Assembly: GCA_945948555.1 (NCBI GenBank) | Contig: CAMFBM010000022.1 | Coordinates: 1 to 41,114 of the forward strand | Length of the DNA: 41,114 nucleotides | DNA from: an uncultured Bacteroidales bacterium | Lineage (GTDB): Bacteria; Bacteroidota; Bacteroidia; Bacteroidales; UBA932 | Reading direction: 5' to 3' | In this document: piece by piece, positions 32,983 through 41,114 of the stretch | Layout: each line of letters begins with the position of its first letter | Numbering within the stretch: position 1 is the first letter of the stretch | Program-made: the position numbers and the translations under genes | Notes under the pieces: generated by a model | What the model was told of the DNA's origin: nothing | Databases searched by the model: none | What the model saw: only the letters and a program-made list of their open reading frames with translations

Positions 32983-33939
32983 TTATCTGATATATATGGT
33001 GTTTGCAGTCCTGTCGATATCATACTCGAAATCGGCAGAGAGTTTCAGCAGGTTCAGAGCAGATTCCACTCCGTCAGAGATTCTGATCTTTCCCCTGTTG
33101 AAGGTCAGTTCAGGGAGTTCATTGCGGACAATCACGACATTGACGTTGAATGCCTGCTCGAACTCGCACATCAGTTCATCAAAAGGAATGTTGGAGATGT
33201 CAATCAGGCCGTCCATCCAGCAGGTCACCGAGTAAGGACTTCTCATCCTCTCCTGACTCCAGACATTTTCCTTCATCCTGACAACATCGTTCGGCTTCAT
33301 CAGGAAGCACTCCCCGGCAGAGGTGGCCACCTTGACGGACCCCTCGATCAATGCAGTCTCGAACATCTGTTTCTGAGAGTTCACCTCAACATTGAACTTT
33401 GTGCCGAGAACCTCTATTTTCCCGGCAAAGGTGCTGACTGAGAAAGGTTTCCTCTCATCCCTCTTCACATCGAGGAAAATTTCGCCTTCATTCAGGCGAA
33501 TATTCCTGGAATTATTCGCAAAAAGGACAGGTATCTCCACCTCGGAGCCTCCGTTCATCCACATCTTCGTTCCATCTGCAAGGGTCATCTGCATACTTTT
33601 CCCGGCAGGAACGCTGAACATCCGGTATTCCCTGCTGTAGGTCTCGTCCGAAATCCGGCGGCCGGCCAGGGCGGAAACCGCGACCACAGCGATTGCTGCA
33701 GCGACCTGAAGGGCAATCCTTGCAGGTTTCGGGAGATAGAACCCGCTTTTCTTTGCCGAAGCGACCGGCGAAGAGTAGATGGTCAGACCTTCAAACATAA
33801 TCCTCGCCTCACGATATTCCCTTGCGTGACTTCCGTCAGGATCGATTGAGAGCCATCTTGTCACAACTGCCTCCTCCTCAGGTGTCGTCTCGCACCTGAA
33901 GTATTTCAGAAGAAGAAGTCTGTCCACTTTTTTGCTCAT
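32983..33939 (-). CDS. FecR-family anti-sigma factor
   Basis: This 318-residue inner-membrane regulator has an N-terminal cytoplasmic part (about 1-70), one membrane helix (ARIALQVAAAIAVVAVSALAG, about 73-93), a periplasmic FecR domain (about 110-210; MFSVPAGKSMQMTLADGTKMWMNGGSEVEIPV) and a C-terminal DUF4974/STN-like domain (about 245-318). It receives a signal from the STN domain of SusC and releases or activates an ECF sigma factor. It is 71 nt upstream of susC. The usual sigma gene is not beside it; the only one in the window is at 19468-20043. Confidence 0.94.
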   Translation of the reverse strand: MSKKVDRLLLLKYFRCETTPEEEAVVTRWLSIDPDGSHAREYREARIMFEGLTIYSSPVASAKKSGFYLPKPARIALQVAAAIAVVAVSALAGRRISDETYSREYRMFSVPAGKSMQMTLADGTKMWMNGGSEVEIPVLFANNSRNIRLNEGEIFLDVKRDERKPFSVSTFAGKIEVLGTKFNVEVNSQKQMFETALIEGSVKVATSAGECFLMKPNDVVRMKENVWSQERMRSPYSVTCWMDGLIDISNIPFDELMCEFEQAFNVNVVIVRNELPELTFNRGKIRISDGVESALNLLKLSADFEYDIDRTANTIYIR

Positions 33940-33982
33940 AACACTACTATAACACTTAAGGTTTATACCTGGACCCCAAAAA

Positions 33983-34009
33983 TTTCAGATTTTTTATATT
34001 TTTCTGAAA
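33983..34009. repeat. Inverted repeat in the divergent fecR/GH130 intergenic region
   Basis: TTTCAGA (33983-33989) and TCTGAAA (34003-34009) form a 7-bp inverted repeat around an AT-rich centre, 44 nt upstream of the FecR start. It could be an operator or simply AT-rich chance. No clear TAnnTTTG box for fecR was found; two TATATTTTG near-matches lie on the minus strand around 34020 and 34060. Confidence 0.35.
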
Positions 34010-34031
34010 ACAATGACAAAATATACATAAT

Positions 34032-34063
34032 TTTGGATATTTGTAAAACAAAATATAATTTTG
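34032..34063 (+). promoter_or_regulatory. Promoter of the GH130-GH92-GH92/GH125 operon
   Basis: TTTG at 34032-34035, a 20-nt spacer and TAATTTTG at 34056-34063 match the Bacteroidetes housekeeping promoter. The start should be near 34068, giving a leader of about 55 nt. This suggests that the plus-strand arm can be read by the main sigma factor. Confidence 0.7.
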
Positions 34064-34122
34064 CCGGGCATTGTCAGTCCGGTTTCCTGTTGTTTCTGTG
34101 AAGAAAATTTAGAAAACCGAAT

Positions 34123-35124
34123 ATGAATCAGAATTTGAAAATCGAGGGCGAACCGAGGCCGGATATGCCTTGGGAGGAGCGCCCTGAAGGGTACAGGAAA
34201 GTTCTCTGGAGGTATTCCGCCAATCCGGTGATTCCACGCGACCTGCTGCCCGATTCCAACAGCATCTTCAATTCAGCCGTCGTGCCTTTCGGGGACGGAT
34301 ATGCCGGTGTCTTCCGCTGTGACGACACGAATATCCGTATGACCCTGCACGCAGGTTTCTCAAAAGACGGCATCAACTGGGAACTCAACCCCCAGACCAT
34401 CCGTTTCGAAGGCGGCGGTCCTGAAATCGGAGTGTGGGAGTATGGCTACGACCCGCGTGTCTGCAAAATCGGTGACAAGTATTATGTTACCTGGTGCAAC
34501 GGTTACCACGGCCCTACAATCGGGATTGCGTGGACAACCGATTTCAAGACTTTCCACCAGATGGAGAACGCCTTTCTGCCGTACAACCGCAACGGAGTGC
34601 TATTCCCACGCAAAATCGGAGGAAAATATGCTATGCTCTCCCGTCCGAGTGACACAGGGCACACTCCTTTCGGGGACATCTTCTACTCCGAATCCCCTGA
34701 CCTTGAATACTGGGGGCATCACCGTTTCGTGATGGGTCCGACAGCCTTCGAAAAAAGCGCCTGGCAGTGCTGCAAGACAGGAGCCGGGCCTGTCCCGATT
34801 GAAACTTCCGAAGGATGGCTGATGCTCTACCACGGAGTGCACCACACCTGTCAGGGTTACAACTATTCCTTCGGCGCAGCCCTTCTCGACAGGGAAGAGC
34901 CTTGGAAAGTGATTGCCCGCACCGGTCCATATCTCCTTCATCCCGAGACTATTTACGAATGCACCGGCGATGTTCCGAATGTCTGCTTCCCTTGTTCGAC
35001 AATCCACGACCCGCAGACCGGAAGACTGGCCATCTACTACGGATGCGCCGACACCTGCGTCGGCCTGGCATTCGGATATATCGATGAAATCATTGAATTT
35101 ACAAAAAAGAACAATATTCTCTAA
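34123..35124 (+). CDS. GH130 beta-1,4-mannoside phosphorylase
   Basis: This 333-residue five-bladed beta-propeller phosphorylase belongs to GH130. Motifs include [56 protein letters not shown] (Asp110 as the likely catalytic acid), [22 protein letters not shown] and the late [10 protein letters not shown]. It has no signal peptide, so it acts in the cytoplasm. In an N-glycan locus the likely reaction is phosphorolysis of Man-beta-1,4-GlcNAc to mannose-1-phosphate and GlcNAc, as described for BT1033-type enzymes. That substrate is inferred from context. It is the first gene of the plus-strand operon, 10 nt before a GH92 gene. Confidence 0.92.
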   Translation: MNQNLKIEGEPRPDMPWEERPEGYRKVLWRYSANPVIPRDLLPDSNSIFNSAVVPFGDGYAGVFRCDDTNIRMTLHAGFSKDGINWELNPQTIRFEGGGPEIGVWEYGYDPRVCKIGDKYYVTWCNGYHGPTIGIAWTTDFKTFHQMENAFLPYNRNGVLFPRKIGGKYAMLSRPSDTGHTPFGDIFYSESPDLEYWGHHRFVMGPTAFEKSAWQCCKTGAGPVPIETSEGWLMLYHGVHHTCQGYNYSFGAALLDREEPWKVIARTGPYLLHPETIYECTGDVPNVCFPCSTIHDPQTGRLAIYYGCADTCVGLAFGYIDEIIEFTKKNNIL

Positions 35125-35134
35125 TTAACGGAAT

Positions 35135-37468
35135 ATGAACTATCTCAAACGTCCACTAGTTGCAGCCTTGGCCTTTTTCGCCGGGGCTGCGGCAGGTTTT
35201 TCGGGAGAGAGGAACTGCAGCGGAGATTTTCCTGACAGCGGGGAGAAAGCCGCCCCGGAGGAGAGGCTGACAGACTATGTCAACCCTTTTGTCGGCACCT
35301 CGAATTTCGGAACGACCAATCCGGGAGCCGTCTGCCCAAACGGAATGATGTCGGTCACCCCTTTCAACGTGACAGGTTCCGAAAAGAATGTCTTTGACAA
35401 GGACAGCCGATGGTGGTCAACTCCTTACACTTCCGACAACTGCTACCTGACCGGCTTTTCGCACGTGAACCTGAGCGGAGTCGGCTGCCCGGAGGTGGGA
35501 CTTGCCCTGACGATGCCGACAACCGGCAGTCTGATAGTGGATTACAGAATGTACGGCTCGGAGTACACCGACGAGGTTTCCAGACCGGGCTACTACGGAT
35601 GTCTGCTGACAAACTACGGCATCAGAGCCGAGGTCAGTGCAACCCCGAGAACATCAATAGAGAGATTTACCTTCCCGCAGGGACAGGGCAACATCCTGGT
35701 GAATTTCGGCCAGGGACTCACAAATGAGACAGGGGCCTGGATCAGGAAAATCAGCGACACTGAAATCGAGGGAATGAGGCTTGCCGGGACTTTCTGCTAC
35801 AATCCTCAGGCGGTCTTCCCGGTGTATTTCGCCGTTCGCATCAACAAGACTCCTTCAGGGAACGGTTTCTGGAAAAAGCAGCCGGTGATGAAGGGGGTGG
35901 AAGCGGAATGGACCCCGGACAACGGCAAGTACAAGATTTACGAGCGCTTCGGGAGGGAAATTGCCGGAGACGACATCGGCTACTGGTTCTCCTTCGAGAC
36001 GGAAGAAGGTGAAAGCGTGGAACTCCAGATGGGAGTCTCCTTTGTCAGCTGCAAGAATGCCTGGGAGAATCTCGACAGCGAGCAGAATCCTCTGTCTGAA
36101 GGCATTACAAACTTCGACAAGGTGGCTGCGGAAGCATCGGAGAAATGGGAAAGCGACCTTTCCAGAATCAGGGTAAGCGGTGGAAGTCTGAAAGACCGCC
36201 AGGTGTTCTACACTTCCCTTTACCACACCCTCATCCATCCGAATATCCTCAACGACGTGAACGGAGAATATCCACTGATGGAAAACGCCGGAACCGGCCG
36301 GGTGGAGGCAGGACACAACCGCTACACGGTTTTTTCTCTCTGGGACACCTACCGCAACGTTCACCAGCTGATGACCCTCGTCTTCCCCGAGAGGCAGACG
36401 GATATGGTACGCTCGATGGTTGACATCAGCAAGGAATGGGGATGGATGCCGAAATGGGAACTTTTCGGAAAGGAAACCTTCACTATGGAGGGGGATCCGG
36501 CAATTCCGGTCATAGCCGACACCTGGCTCAAGGGCCTTCGCGACTTCGACATCGATGCAGCGTGGGAAGCCTTCCTCAGGTCGGCACAGACCCCGGGAAA
36601 GGACAACCTGATGCGTCCCGACATCGACCCGTACATTGAAAAGGGATATATACCGCTCGGGATGTACTCCGCAGACCTTTCAGGCGACAATTCAGTCTCA
36701 CACGCCCTTGAGTACTATGTGGCTGACAATGCCCTCAGCCTCCTTGCAAAGGAACTGGGCAAGGAAGAGGAAGCCGCATTGTTCAGGGAAAGGTCACTGG
36801 GCTACAGACATTACTACAGTTCCGAATCAGGGACTCTCCGGCCACTGAATCCTGACGGGACCTTCCTTGAGCCTTTCAACCCTCGTCAGGGAGAGAACTT
36901 CGAGCCTGTGCCAGGCTTCCACGAAGGAAGTGCGTGGAACTACACCTTCTATGTTCCACACGATGTTTACGGCCTCACAAAACTGATGGGAGGTCAGAAG
37001 GCTTTCATCACAAGGCTTCAGAAAGTCTTCGACGAGGGCCTTTTCGACCCGGCCAACGAACCGGACATAGCCTACCCTTACCTTTTCAGTTATTTCCCCT
37101 CAGAGGCCTGGCGCACGCACAGGACTGTCTCGGAAATTCTTGAAAAATACTACACCACCCGTCCTGACGGCATTCCGGGCAATGACGACACCGGAACGAT
37201 GTCGGCCTGGGCAGTGTTCTCGATGATGGGTTTCTACCCTGACTGCCCGGGAGACCCTTCCTACACCCTCACCATCCCGGTTTTCGACAAGGTAACCATC
37301 AGACTGGACCCGAATCTTTGCGGGGGGAACAGCGAAATGACCATAATCAGGAATGGAGAAGGACAAGGACTTCGGTCTGTCCGCAATGCATCCAGGACAT
37401 TGAAAGGCTTCAGAATCAGCCACAAGGATCTGGTTAAAGGAGCAAAACTGGAATTCAACTGCAATTGA
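35135..37468 (+). CDS. GH92 alpha-mannosidase, periplasmic
   Basis: This 777-residue calcium-dependent inverting exo-alpha-mannosidase of GH92 has a signal peptide without a lipobox (about 1-22). The N-terminal beta-sandwich (about 45-300) has LTDYVNPFVGTSN, GFSHVNLSG and SRPGYYG. The (alpha/alpha)6 domain (about 340-740) has FSLWDTYRNVH, TMEGDPAIPVIADTWLKG, FHEGSAWNYTFYVPHD (Glu597 as the likely catalytic acid) and GIPGNDDTGTMSAWAVFSMMGFYP. It probably trims alpha-linked mannose from imported N-glycans; linkage specificity cannot be read safely from sequence. It differs clearly from the GH92 part of the next gene, so it is not a recent duplicate. Confidence 0.95.
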   Translation: MNYLKRPLVAALAFFAGAAAGFSGERNCSGDFPDSGEKAAPEERLTDYVNPFVGTSNFGTTNPGAVCPNGMMSVTPFNVTGSEKNVFDKDSRWWSTPYTSDNCYLTGFSHVNLSGVGCPEVGLALTMPTTGSLIVDYRMYGSEYTDEVSRPGYYGCLLTNYGIRAEVSATPRTSIERFTFPQGQGNILVNFGQGLTNETGAWIRKISDTEIEGMRLAGTFCYNPQAVFPVYFAVRINKTPSGNGFWKKQPVMKGVEAEWTPDNGKYKIYERFGREIAGDDIGYWFSFETEEGESVELQMGVSFVSCKNAWENLDSEQNPLSEGITNFDKVAAEASEKWESDLSRIRVSGGSLKDRQVFYTSLYHTLIHPNILNDVNGEYPLMENAGTGRVEAGHNRYTVFSLWDTYRNVHQLMTLVFPERQTDMVRSMVDISKEWGWMPKWELFGKETFTMEGDPAIPVIADTWLKGLRDFDIDAAWEAFLRSAQTPGKDNLMRPDIDPYIEKGYIPLGMYSADLSGDNSVSHALEYYVADNALSLLAKELGKEEEAALFRERSLGYRHYYSSESGTLRPLNPDGTFLEPFNPRQGENFEPVPGFHEGSAWNYTFYVPHDVYGLTKLMGGQKAFITRLQKVFDEGLFDPANEPDIAYPYLFSYFPSEAWRTHRTVSEILEKYYTTRPDGIPGNDDTGTMSAWAVFSMMGFYPDCPGDPSYTLTIPVFDKVTIRLDPNLCGGNSEMTIIRNGEGQGLRSVRNASRTLKGFRISHKDLVKGAKLEFNCN

Positions 37469-37476
37469 CAGAAACT

Positions 37477-40400
37477 ATGAAATACAACAAACTGACAATC
37501 TTGCTCTGCGGACTTGCCGCAGTCTGCTGCGGGAGAAGCGAAGTCTCCTACACCAATTACGTCGATCCGAAAATCGGCTCCGGAGGACACGGACACGTTT
37601 TTGTCGGTGCCGACGTGCCTTTCGGTATGGTCCAGCTGGGTCCGACCAGCATTCCGGAGAAATGGGACTGGTGCTCAGGCTACCACGACACGGACTCCAC
37701 CGTCATCGGTTTTTCACACACCCATCTGAGCGGTACGGGAATAGGTGACCTGTTCGATGTCACAGTGATGCCCGTCACAGGCCATCCCGAGTATGCACGA
37801 GGAACTCAGGACGACCCTCAGTCCGGTCTCTGGTCCTACGCCGACAGGACAAGGGAAACCGCCCGTCCGGGCTACTACAGCGTGCCTCTGACACGCTACG
37901 GAATCACTGCTGAGCTCACAGCCACCAACAGGGTCGGACTGCACCGCTACACCTTCCCTGCATCTGAGGAATCGGCAATAGTCTTCGACCTTGAAAACGG
38001 AGGCTGCTGGGACAAGGCCACGGACACCTTCATCGAAAAATGCGGGGAGAACGCCATCAGGGGCTACCGCTTCTCAAAAGGCTGGGCCAAGGACCAGAAA
38101 ATCTTCTTCTACGCCGAGTTCTCAAAACCTTTCTCTGCCTTCGAGGTCGTAACTAAGCCCAACAAGGACGGAGAGAACCTTCCCCTGTACGCCAGGGCTG
38201 ATTTCAGCACCTTCGAGGGAGAGCAGATTCTCCTGAAGGTTGCCCTGTCACCTGTCAGCGCAGAAGGGGCTCAGGCGAATATGCTTGCAGAACTCCCTCA
38301 CTGGGATTTCGACAGGACTGTCAGGGAAGCCGACAGGCTGTGGAACGCAGAACTTTCGAAAATCAAGGTCGAGACCAAGGACGAGACCGCCCTGAAAGTG
38401 TTCTACACAGCATTGTTCCACACAATGATTGCCCCCGCTACATTCTGCGACACCGACGGGACCTACCGGGGTGCAGACGGACTGATTCACGAGAACCCGG
38501 GCCACGGGACCTACACCATTTTCTCGCTTTGGGACACCTACCGCGGGGCTATGCCGCTGTACAGCATATTCCAGAAAGAAAGATATTCCGATTTCATCAA
38601 CACAATGCTGAACATCTGCCAGGAGCAGGGAAAACTTCCGGTGTGGCATCTTGCAGGCTGCGAGACAGACTGCATGGTCGGCAACCCTGGCATTCCTCCC
38701 GTTGCTGATGCCATAGTGAAGGAAATCGGCGGAATCGACAACGAGAGAGCCTTCCGTGCAATGGTACAATCGGCTATGCGCCTTGACAGAGGGCAGGATC
38801 ACAGGGTTAAATATGGCTACATACCAAATGACCTTTTCAGCGAATCAGTGGCCTACGACCTTGAATATGCCCTTGCCGACGGAGCCCTGGCCCTTGCTGC
38901 GGAAAAGCTCGCATCCGATGCCGAATCATCCTCGAAAGCAGCCGAGTATCTCCGGCAGGCTGAATATTTCAGAAACCGGAGCCTTTCCTACCGCCATCTT
39001 TTCGACCCTCAGCTCGGCTTCATCAGAGGAAAGGACAGCAAAGGCAACTTCCGCAAGGACTACAGCCCGTTCTCTTCCGCCCACCGTGCGGATGACTACT
39101 GCGAAGGCAACGGCTGGCAGTACACCTGGCTGGTTCCACACGACTTCAAAGGCCTTGCAGACTGTTTCGGAGGAAAAAAACAGCTCCTTGAAAAGCTCGA
39201 CCAGCTCTTCACCGTGCCTTCAGTGATTGAAGGCGAGGAGACTTCCCCTGACATTTCCGGCCTCATTGGTCAATATGCCCACGGAAACGAGCCAAGCCAC
39301 CACATCCTTTATTTCTACACGATGGCAGGCCAGCCATGGAAGACTGCAGACAGGGTAAGGGAAGTCCTTTCAACCCTCTATCACGCCGAGCCTGACGGAC
39401 TTTCCGGAAACGAGGACGTGGGCCAGATGTCCGCCTGGTACATCCTGTCATCCCTGGGTTTCTATGAAGTGGAGCCTGCTTCGGCAAGATACTGGTTCGG
39501 AACCCCTCTGTTCGACAAGGCAACAATCCAGGTTGAAGAAGGCACTTTCACTGTAACGGCCCTTAACAACAGCGACACGAACAGGTACATCCAGAGCATC
39601 ACCCTGAACGGGAAGGCCTACACAAAGGGATACATATCCCACAAGGACATAGCCGCAGGCGGAGAACTCGTGCTGACGATGGGACCTCAGCCGAAGGTGT
39701 GGTACTGCGCAAACGAGCCCACCGCCTATCTGGACAAAAGACCTGAACCTTCAAAAAGGCTTTTCAGCTCCCAGGCTGTCGAAAAAGACATCGAAAGGGT
39801 CTGCGGCCTGCTGGAGAACCCGCGTCTGAGGTGGATGTTCGCAAACTGCTACCCCAACACCCTCGACACCACAGTCCATCCGGCAAAGGATGACAACGGA
39901 CAGCCTGACACCTTCGTTTACACGGGAGACATCCCGGCGATGTGGCTGCGTGACTCGGGCGCCCAGGTGTGGCCCTATCTGAGATATGTCAATGAAGATG
40001 AGAGCCTTCGCAGGATGATTGCAGGAGTAATCAACCGCCAGTTCAAGTGCATCTGCATCGACCCCTACGCCAATGCCTTCAATGTAGAGCCCATCGGAGC
40101 AGCGGACAAGAGCGACTGGCCACAGGCAGACCCTTATGTCTTCGAGAGGAAGTGGGAAATCGACTCCCATTGCTACCCTCTCCGACTTGCCTACGGGTAC
40201 TGGAAGCAGAGCGGAGACACCTCCGTTTTCGGAGAGACCTGGATTGAGGCCATCGGGAAAATCCTCACCACTCTGCGCGAGCAGCAGCGCAAGGACGGGC
40301 ACGGAAGCTATGTTTTCCTTCGCCGCACGGACAGGCAGCTCGACACAAAATGCGTTGTGGGAAGAGGCAATCCGGTCAAAGCCAACGGATTAATCGCATC

Positions 40401-41067
40401 TTCCTTCCGTCCGTCGGACGATGCCACGACATTCGAGTTCCTGATTCCTTCGAATTTTATGGCAGTTTCCTCCCTGAGGAAGGCAGCTGAGATTCTCACC
40501 GAAGTCAATTCAAGACAGGACCTTGCTGACGAATGCCTTTCACTTGCCTCCGAGGTCGAGAATGCCCTCAGGGAGAATGCCATCTTCCACCATCCGGAGT
40601 ACGGCGACATCTATGCCTACGAGACTGACGGTTTCGGCAACAAATACATTATGGATGATGCCAATGTGCCTTCCCTGCTTGCCATGAGCTATCTGGGAGA
40701 CGTGAAATCCGACGATCCCATCTGGCAGAACACCCGCAGGTTTGTCTGGAGCGAAGCCAATCCCTACTTCTTCCGTGGAGCAGCCGGGGAAGGAATCGGA
40801 GGACCCCACATCGGTCAGGAGGTCATCTGGCCGATGAGCATTATGATGAGGGCTTTCACCTCGACCGACGATGATGAAATCCGGGATTGCATCTGCTCCC
40901 TGATGACCACCGACGCAGGAACAGGCTTCATTCACGAATCCTTCAACAGGAATGATTCCGAAATATTTACCCGTGAGTGGTTTGCCTGGCAGAACACCCT
41001 CTTCGGGGAACTCATTCTCAAACTCATTGACGACGGCAAACTTCATATTTTGAACAATATTATATGA
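37477..41067 (+). CDS. GH92-GH125 bifunctional alpha-mannosidase fusion
   Basis: This 1196-residue protein carries two complete mannosidase modules. GH92 covers about 20-740, with YTNYVDPKIGSGGHGHVFVGADVPFGMVQLGP, GFSHTHLSGTGIGD, FSLWDTYRGAMPL, YCEGNGWQYTWLVPHD (Glu543 as the likely acid) and GLSGNEDVGQMSAWYILSSLGFY. GH125 covers about 755-1190, with SKRLFSSQAVEKDIERV, MFANCYPNTLDTTVH, FVYTGDIPAMWLRDSGAQVWPY, KWEIDSHCYPLRLAYGYW and FEFLIPSNFMAVSSL. GH92 enzymes remove mainly alpha-1,2/1,3 mannose, and GH125 is an alpha-1,6-mannosidase family. The linker is only about 15 residues. The start at 37477 gives a signal peptide with Cys17/Cys18, so it could be a lipoprotein. It lies 8 nt after the first GH92 gene. 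Confidence 0.94.
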   Translation: MKYNKLTILLCGLAAVCCGRSEVSYTNYVDPKIGSGGHGHVFVGADVPFGMVQLGPTSIPEKWDWCSGYHDTDSTVIGFSHTHLSGTGIGDLFDVTVMPVTGHPEYARGTQDDPQSGLWSYADRTRETARPGYYSVPLTRYGITAELTATNRVGLHRYTFPASEESAIVFDLENGGCWDKATDTFIEKCGENAIRGYRFSKGWAKDQKIFFYAEFSKPFSAFEVVTKPNKDGENLPLYARADFSTFEGEQILLKVALSPVSAEGAQANMLAELPHWDFDRTVREADRLWNAELSKIKVETKDETALKVFYTALFHTMIAPATFCDTDGTYRGADGLIHENPGHGTYTIFSLWDTYRGAMPLYSIFQKERYSDFINTMLNICQEQGKLPVWHLAGCETDCMVGNPGIPPVADAIVKEIGGIDNERAFRAMVQSAMRLDRGQDHRVKYGYIPNDLFSESVAYDLEYALADGALALAAEKLASDAESSSKAAEYLRQAEYFRNRSLSYRHLFDPQLGFIRGKDSKGNFRKDYSPFSSAHRADDYCEGNGWQYTWLVPHDFKGLADCFGGKKQLLEKLDQLFTVPSVIEGEETSPDISGLIGQYAHGNEPSHHILYFYTMAGQPWKTADRVREVLSTLYHAEPDGLSGNEDVGQMSAWYILSSLGFYEVEPASARYWFGTPLFDKATIQVEEGTFTVTALNNSDTNRYIQSITLNGKAYTKGYISHKDIAAGGELVLTMGPQPKVWYCANEPTAYLDKRPEPSKRLFSSQAVEKDIERVCGLLENPRLRWMFANCYPNTLDTTVHPAKDDNGQPDTFVYTGDIPAMWLRDSGAQVWPYLRYVNEDESLRRMIAGVINRQFKCICIDPYANAFNVEPIGAADKSDWPQADPYVFERKWEIDSHCYPLRLAYGYWKQSGDTSVFGETWIEAIGKILTTLREQQRKDGHGSYVFLRRTDRQLDTKCVVGRGNPVKANGLIASSFRPSDDATTFEFLIPSNFMAVSSLRKAAEILTEVNSRQDLADECLSLASEVENALRENAIFHHPEYGDIYAYETDGFGNKYIMDDANVPSLLAMSYLGDVKSDDPIWQNTRRFVWSEANPYFFRGAAGEGIGGPHIGQEVIWPMSIMMRAFTSTDDDEIRDCICSLMTTDAGTGFIHESFNRNDSEIFTREWFAWQNTLFGELILKLIDDGKLHILNNII

Positions 41068-41114
41068 AATCCTCATGACCGCTAGCGCTCGCCAAAGAGA
41101 ATGAAAAGTTATTT

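Noticed and set aside
39174..39180. A7 run in the GH92-GH125 gene as a second slippage site
   Set aside because: The frame continues normally through it (Gly-Lys-Lys-Gln) and both modules are intact; nothing shows slippage.
41068..41114. CGCTAGCG and CAAAGAG after the last gene as a terminator or minus-strand promoter
   Set aside because: There are too few bases before the window ends, no clear stem with a U tract, and no full TAnnTTTG box.

Overview
The window is chromosomal DNA from a member of the Bacteroidota, most probably the order Bacteroidales. Evidence for this is a SusC/SusD polysaccharide-utilisation locus (PUL), BACON and DUF1735 surface lipoproteins, DUF3098/DUF4270/DUF4294 genes, a zinc-ligand-poor L36, and promoters of the TTTG / TAnnTTTG type. 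The presence of a host-type N-glycan locus suggests a gut or other animal-associated lifestyle (inference). The family cannot be fixed from the sequence alone.

Layout. (1) 1-75: the 5' end of a group II intron on the minus strand, cut by the window edge and sitting directly behind an intrinsic terminator (76-110). (2) 156-1873, minus: a two-gene operon of a glycerophosphodiester phosphodiesterase lipoprotein and a secreted S1/P1 nuclease. (3) 2161-12747, minus: a 22-gene ribosomal-protein operon, rplP to rplQ, including secY, map, infA, rpmJ and rpoA. The usual upstream half of the S10 cluster (rpsJ to rpsC) is absent, and a canonical promoter lies directly in front of rplP. (4) 13048-19337: housekeeping envelope genes. 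These are a DUF4294 protein, then the minus-strand operon ftsX - DUF3098 - uppP - lpxH-like, divergent from a GT5 glycogen-synthase-like gene plus a DUF4270 lipoprotein, and then a solitary acpP. (5) 19468-41067: a PUL predicted to use high-mannose N-glycans. The minus-strand arm runs FecR anti-sigma, SusC (frameshifted at a G7 tract), SusD, a GH18-like binding lipoprotein without the catalytic motif, a DUF1735-LamG lipoprotein, an EndoH-type GH18, a BACON-LamG lipoprotein and a CotH lipoprotein, and ends at a strong terminator. An ECF sigma gene lies behind that terminator. The divergent plus-strand arm carries a cytoplasmic GH130 phosphorylase, a GH92 alpha-mannosidase and a 1196-residue GH92-GH125 fusion.

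How the PUL parts could work together (inference from family knowledge): the surface GH18 cuts the chitobiose core of high-mannose N-glycans held by the LamG, GH18-like and SusD lipoproteins. SusC imports the released glycan. The periplasmic GH92 and GH92-GH125 enzymes remove the alpha-1,2/1,3 and alpha-1,6 mannoses. GH130 phosphorolyses the remaining Man-beta-1,4-GlcNAc in the cytoplasm. The FecR/ECF sigma pair would control the locus, but its two genes lie at opposite ends of the minus-strand arm.

The most notable items are the GH92-GH125 fusion, the homopolymeric frameshift in SusC, the intron placed on a terminator, and the broken S10 ribosomal cluster. No tRNA, rRNA or CRISPR array was seen.
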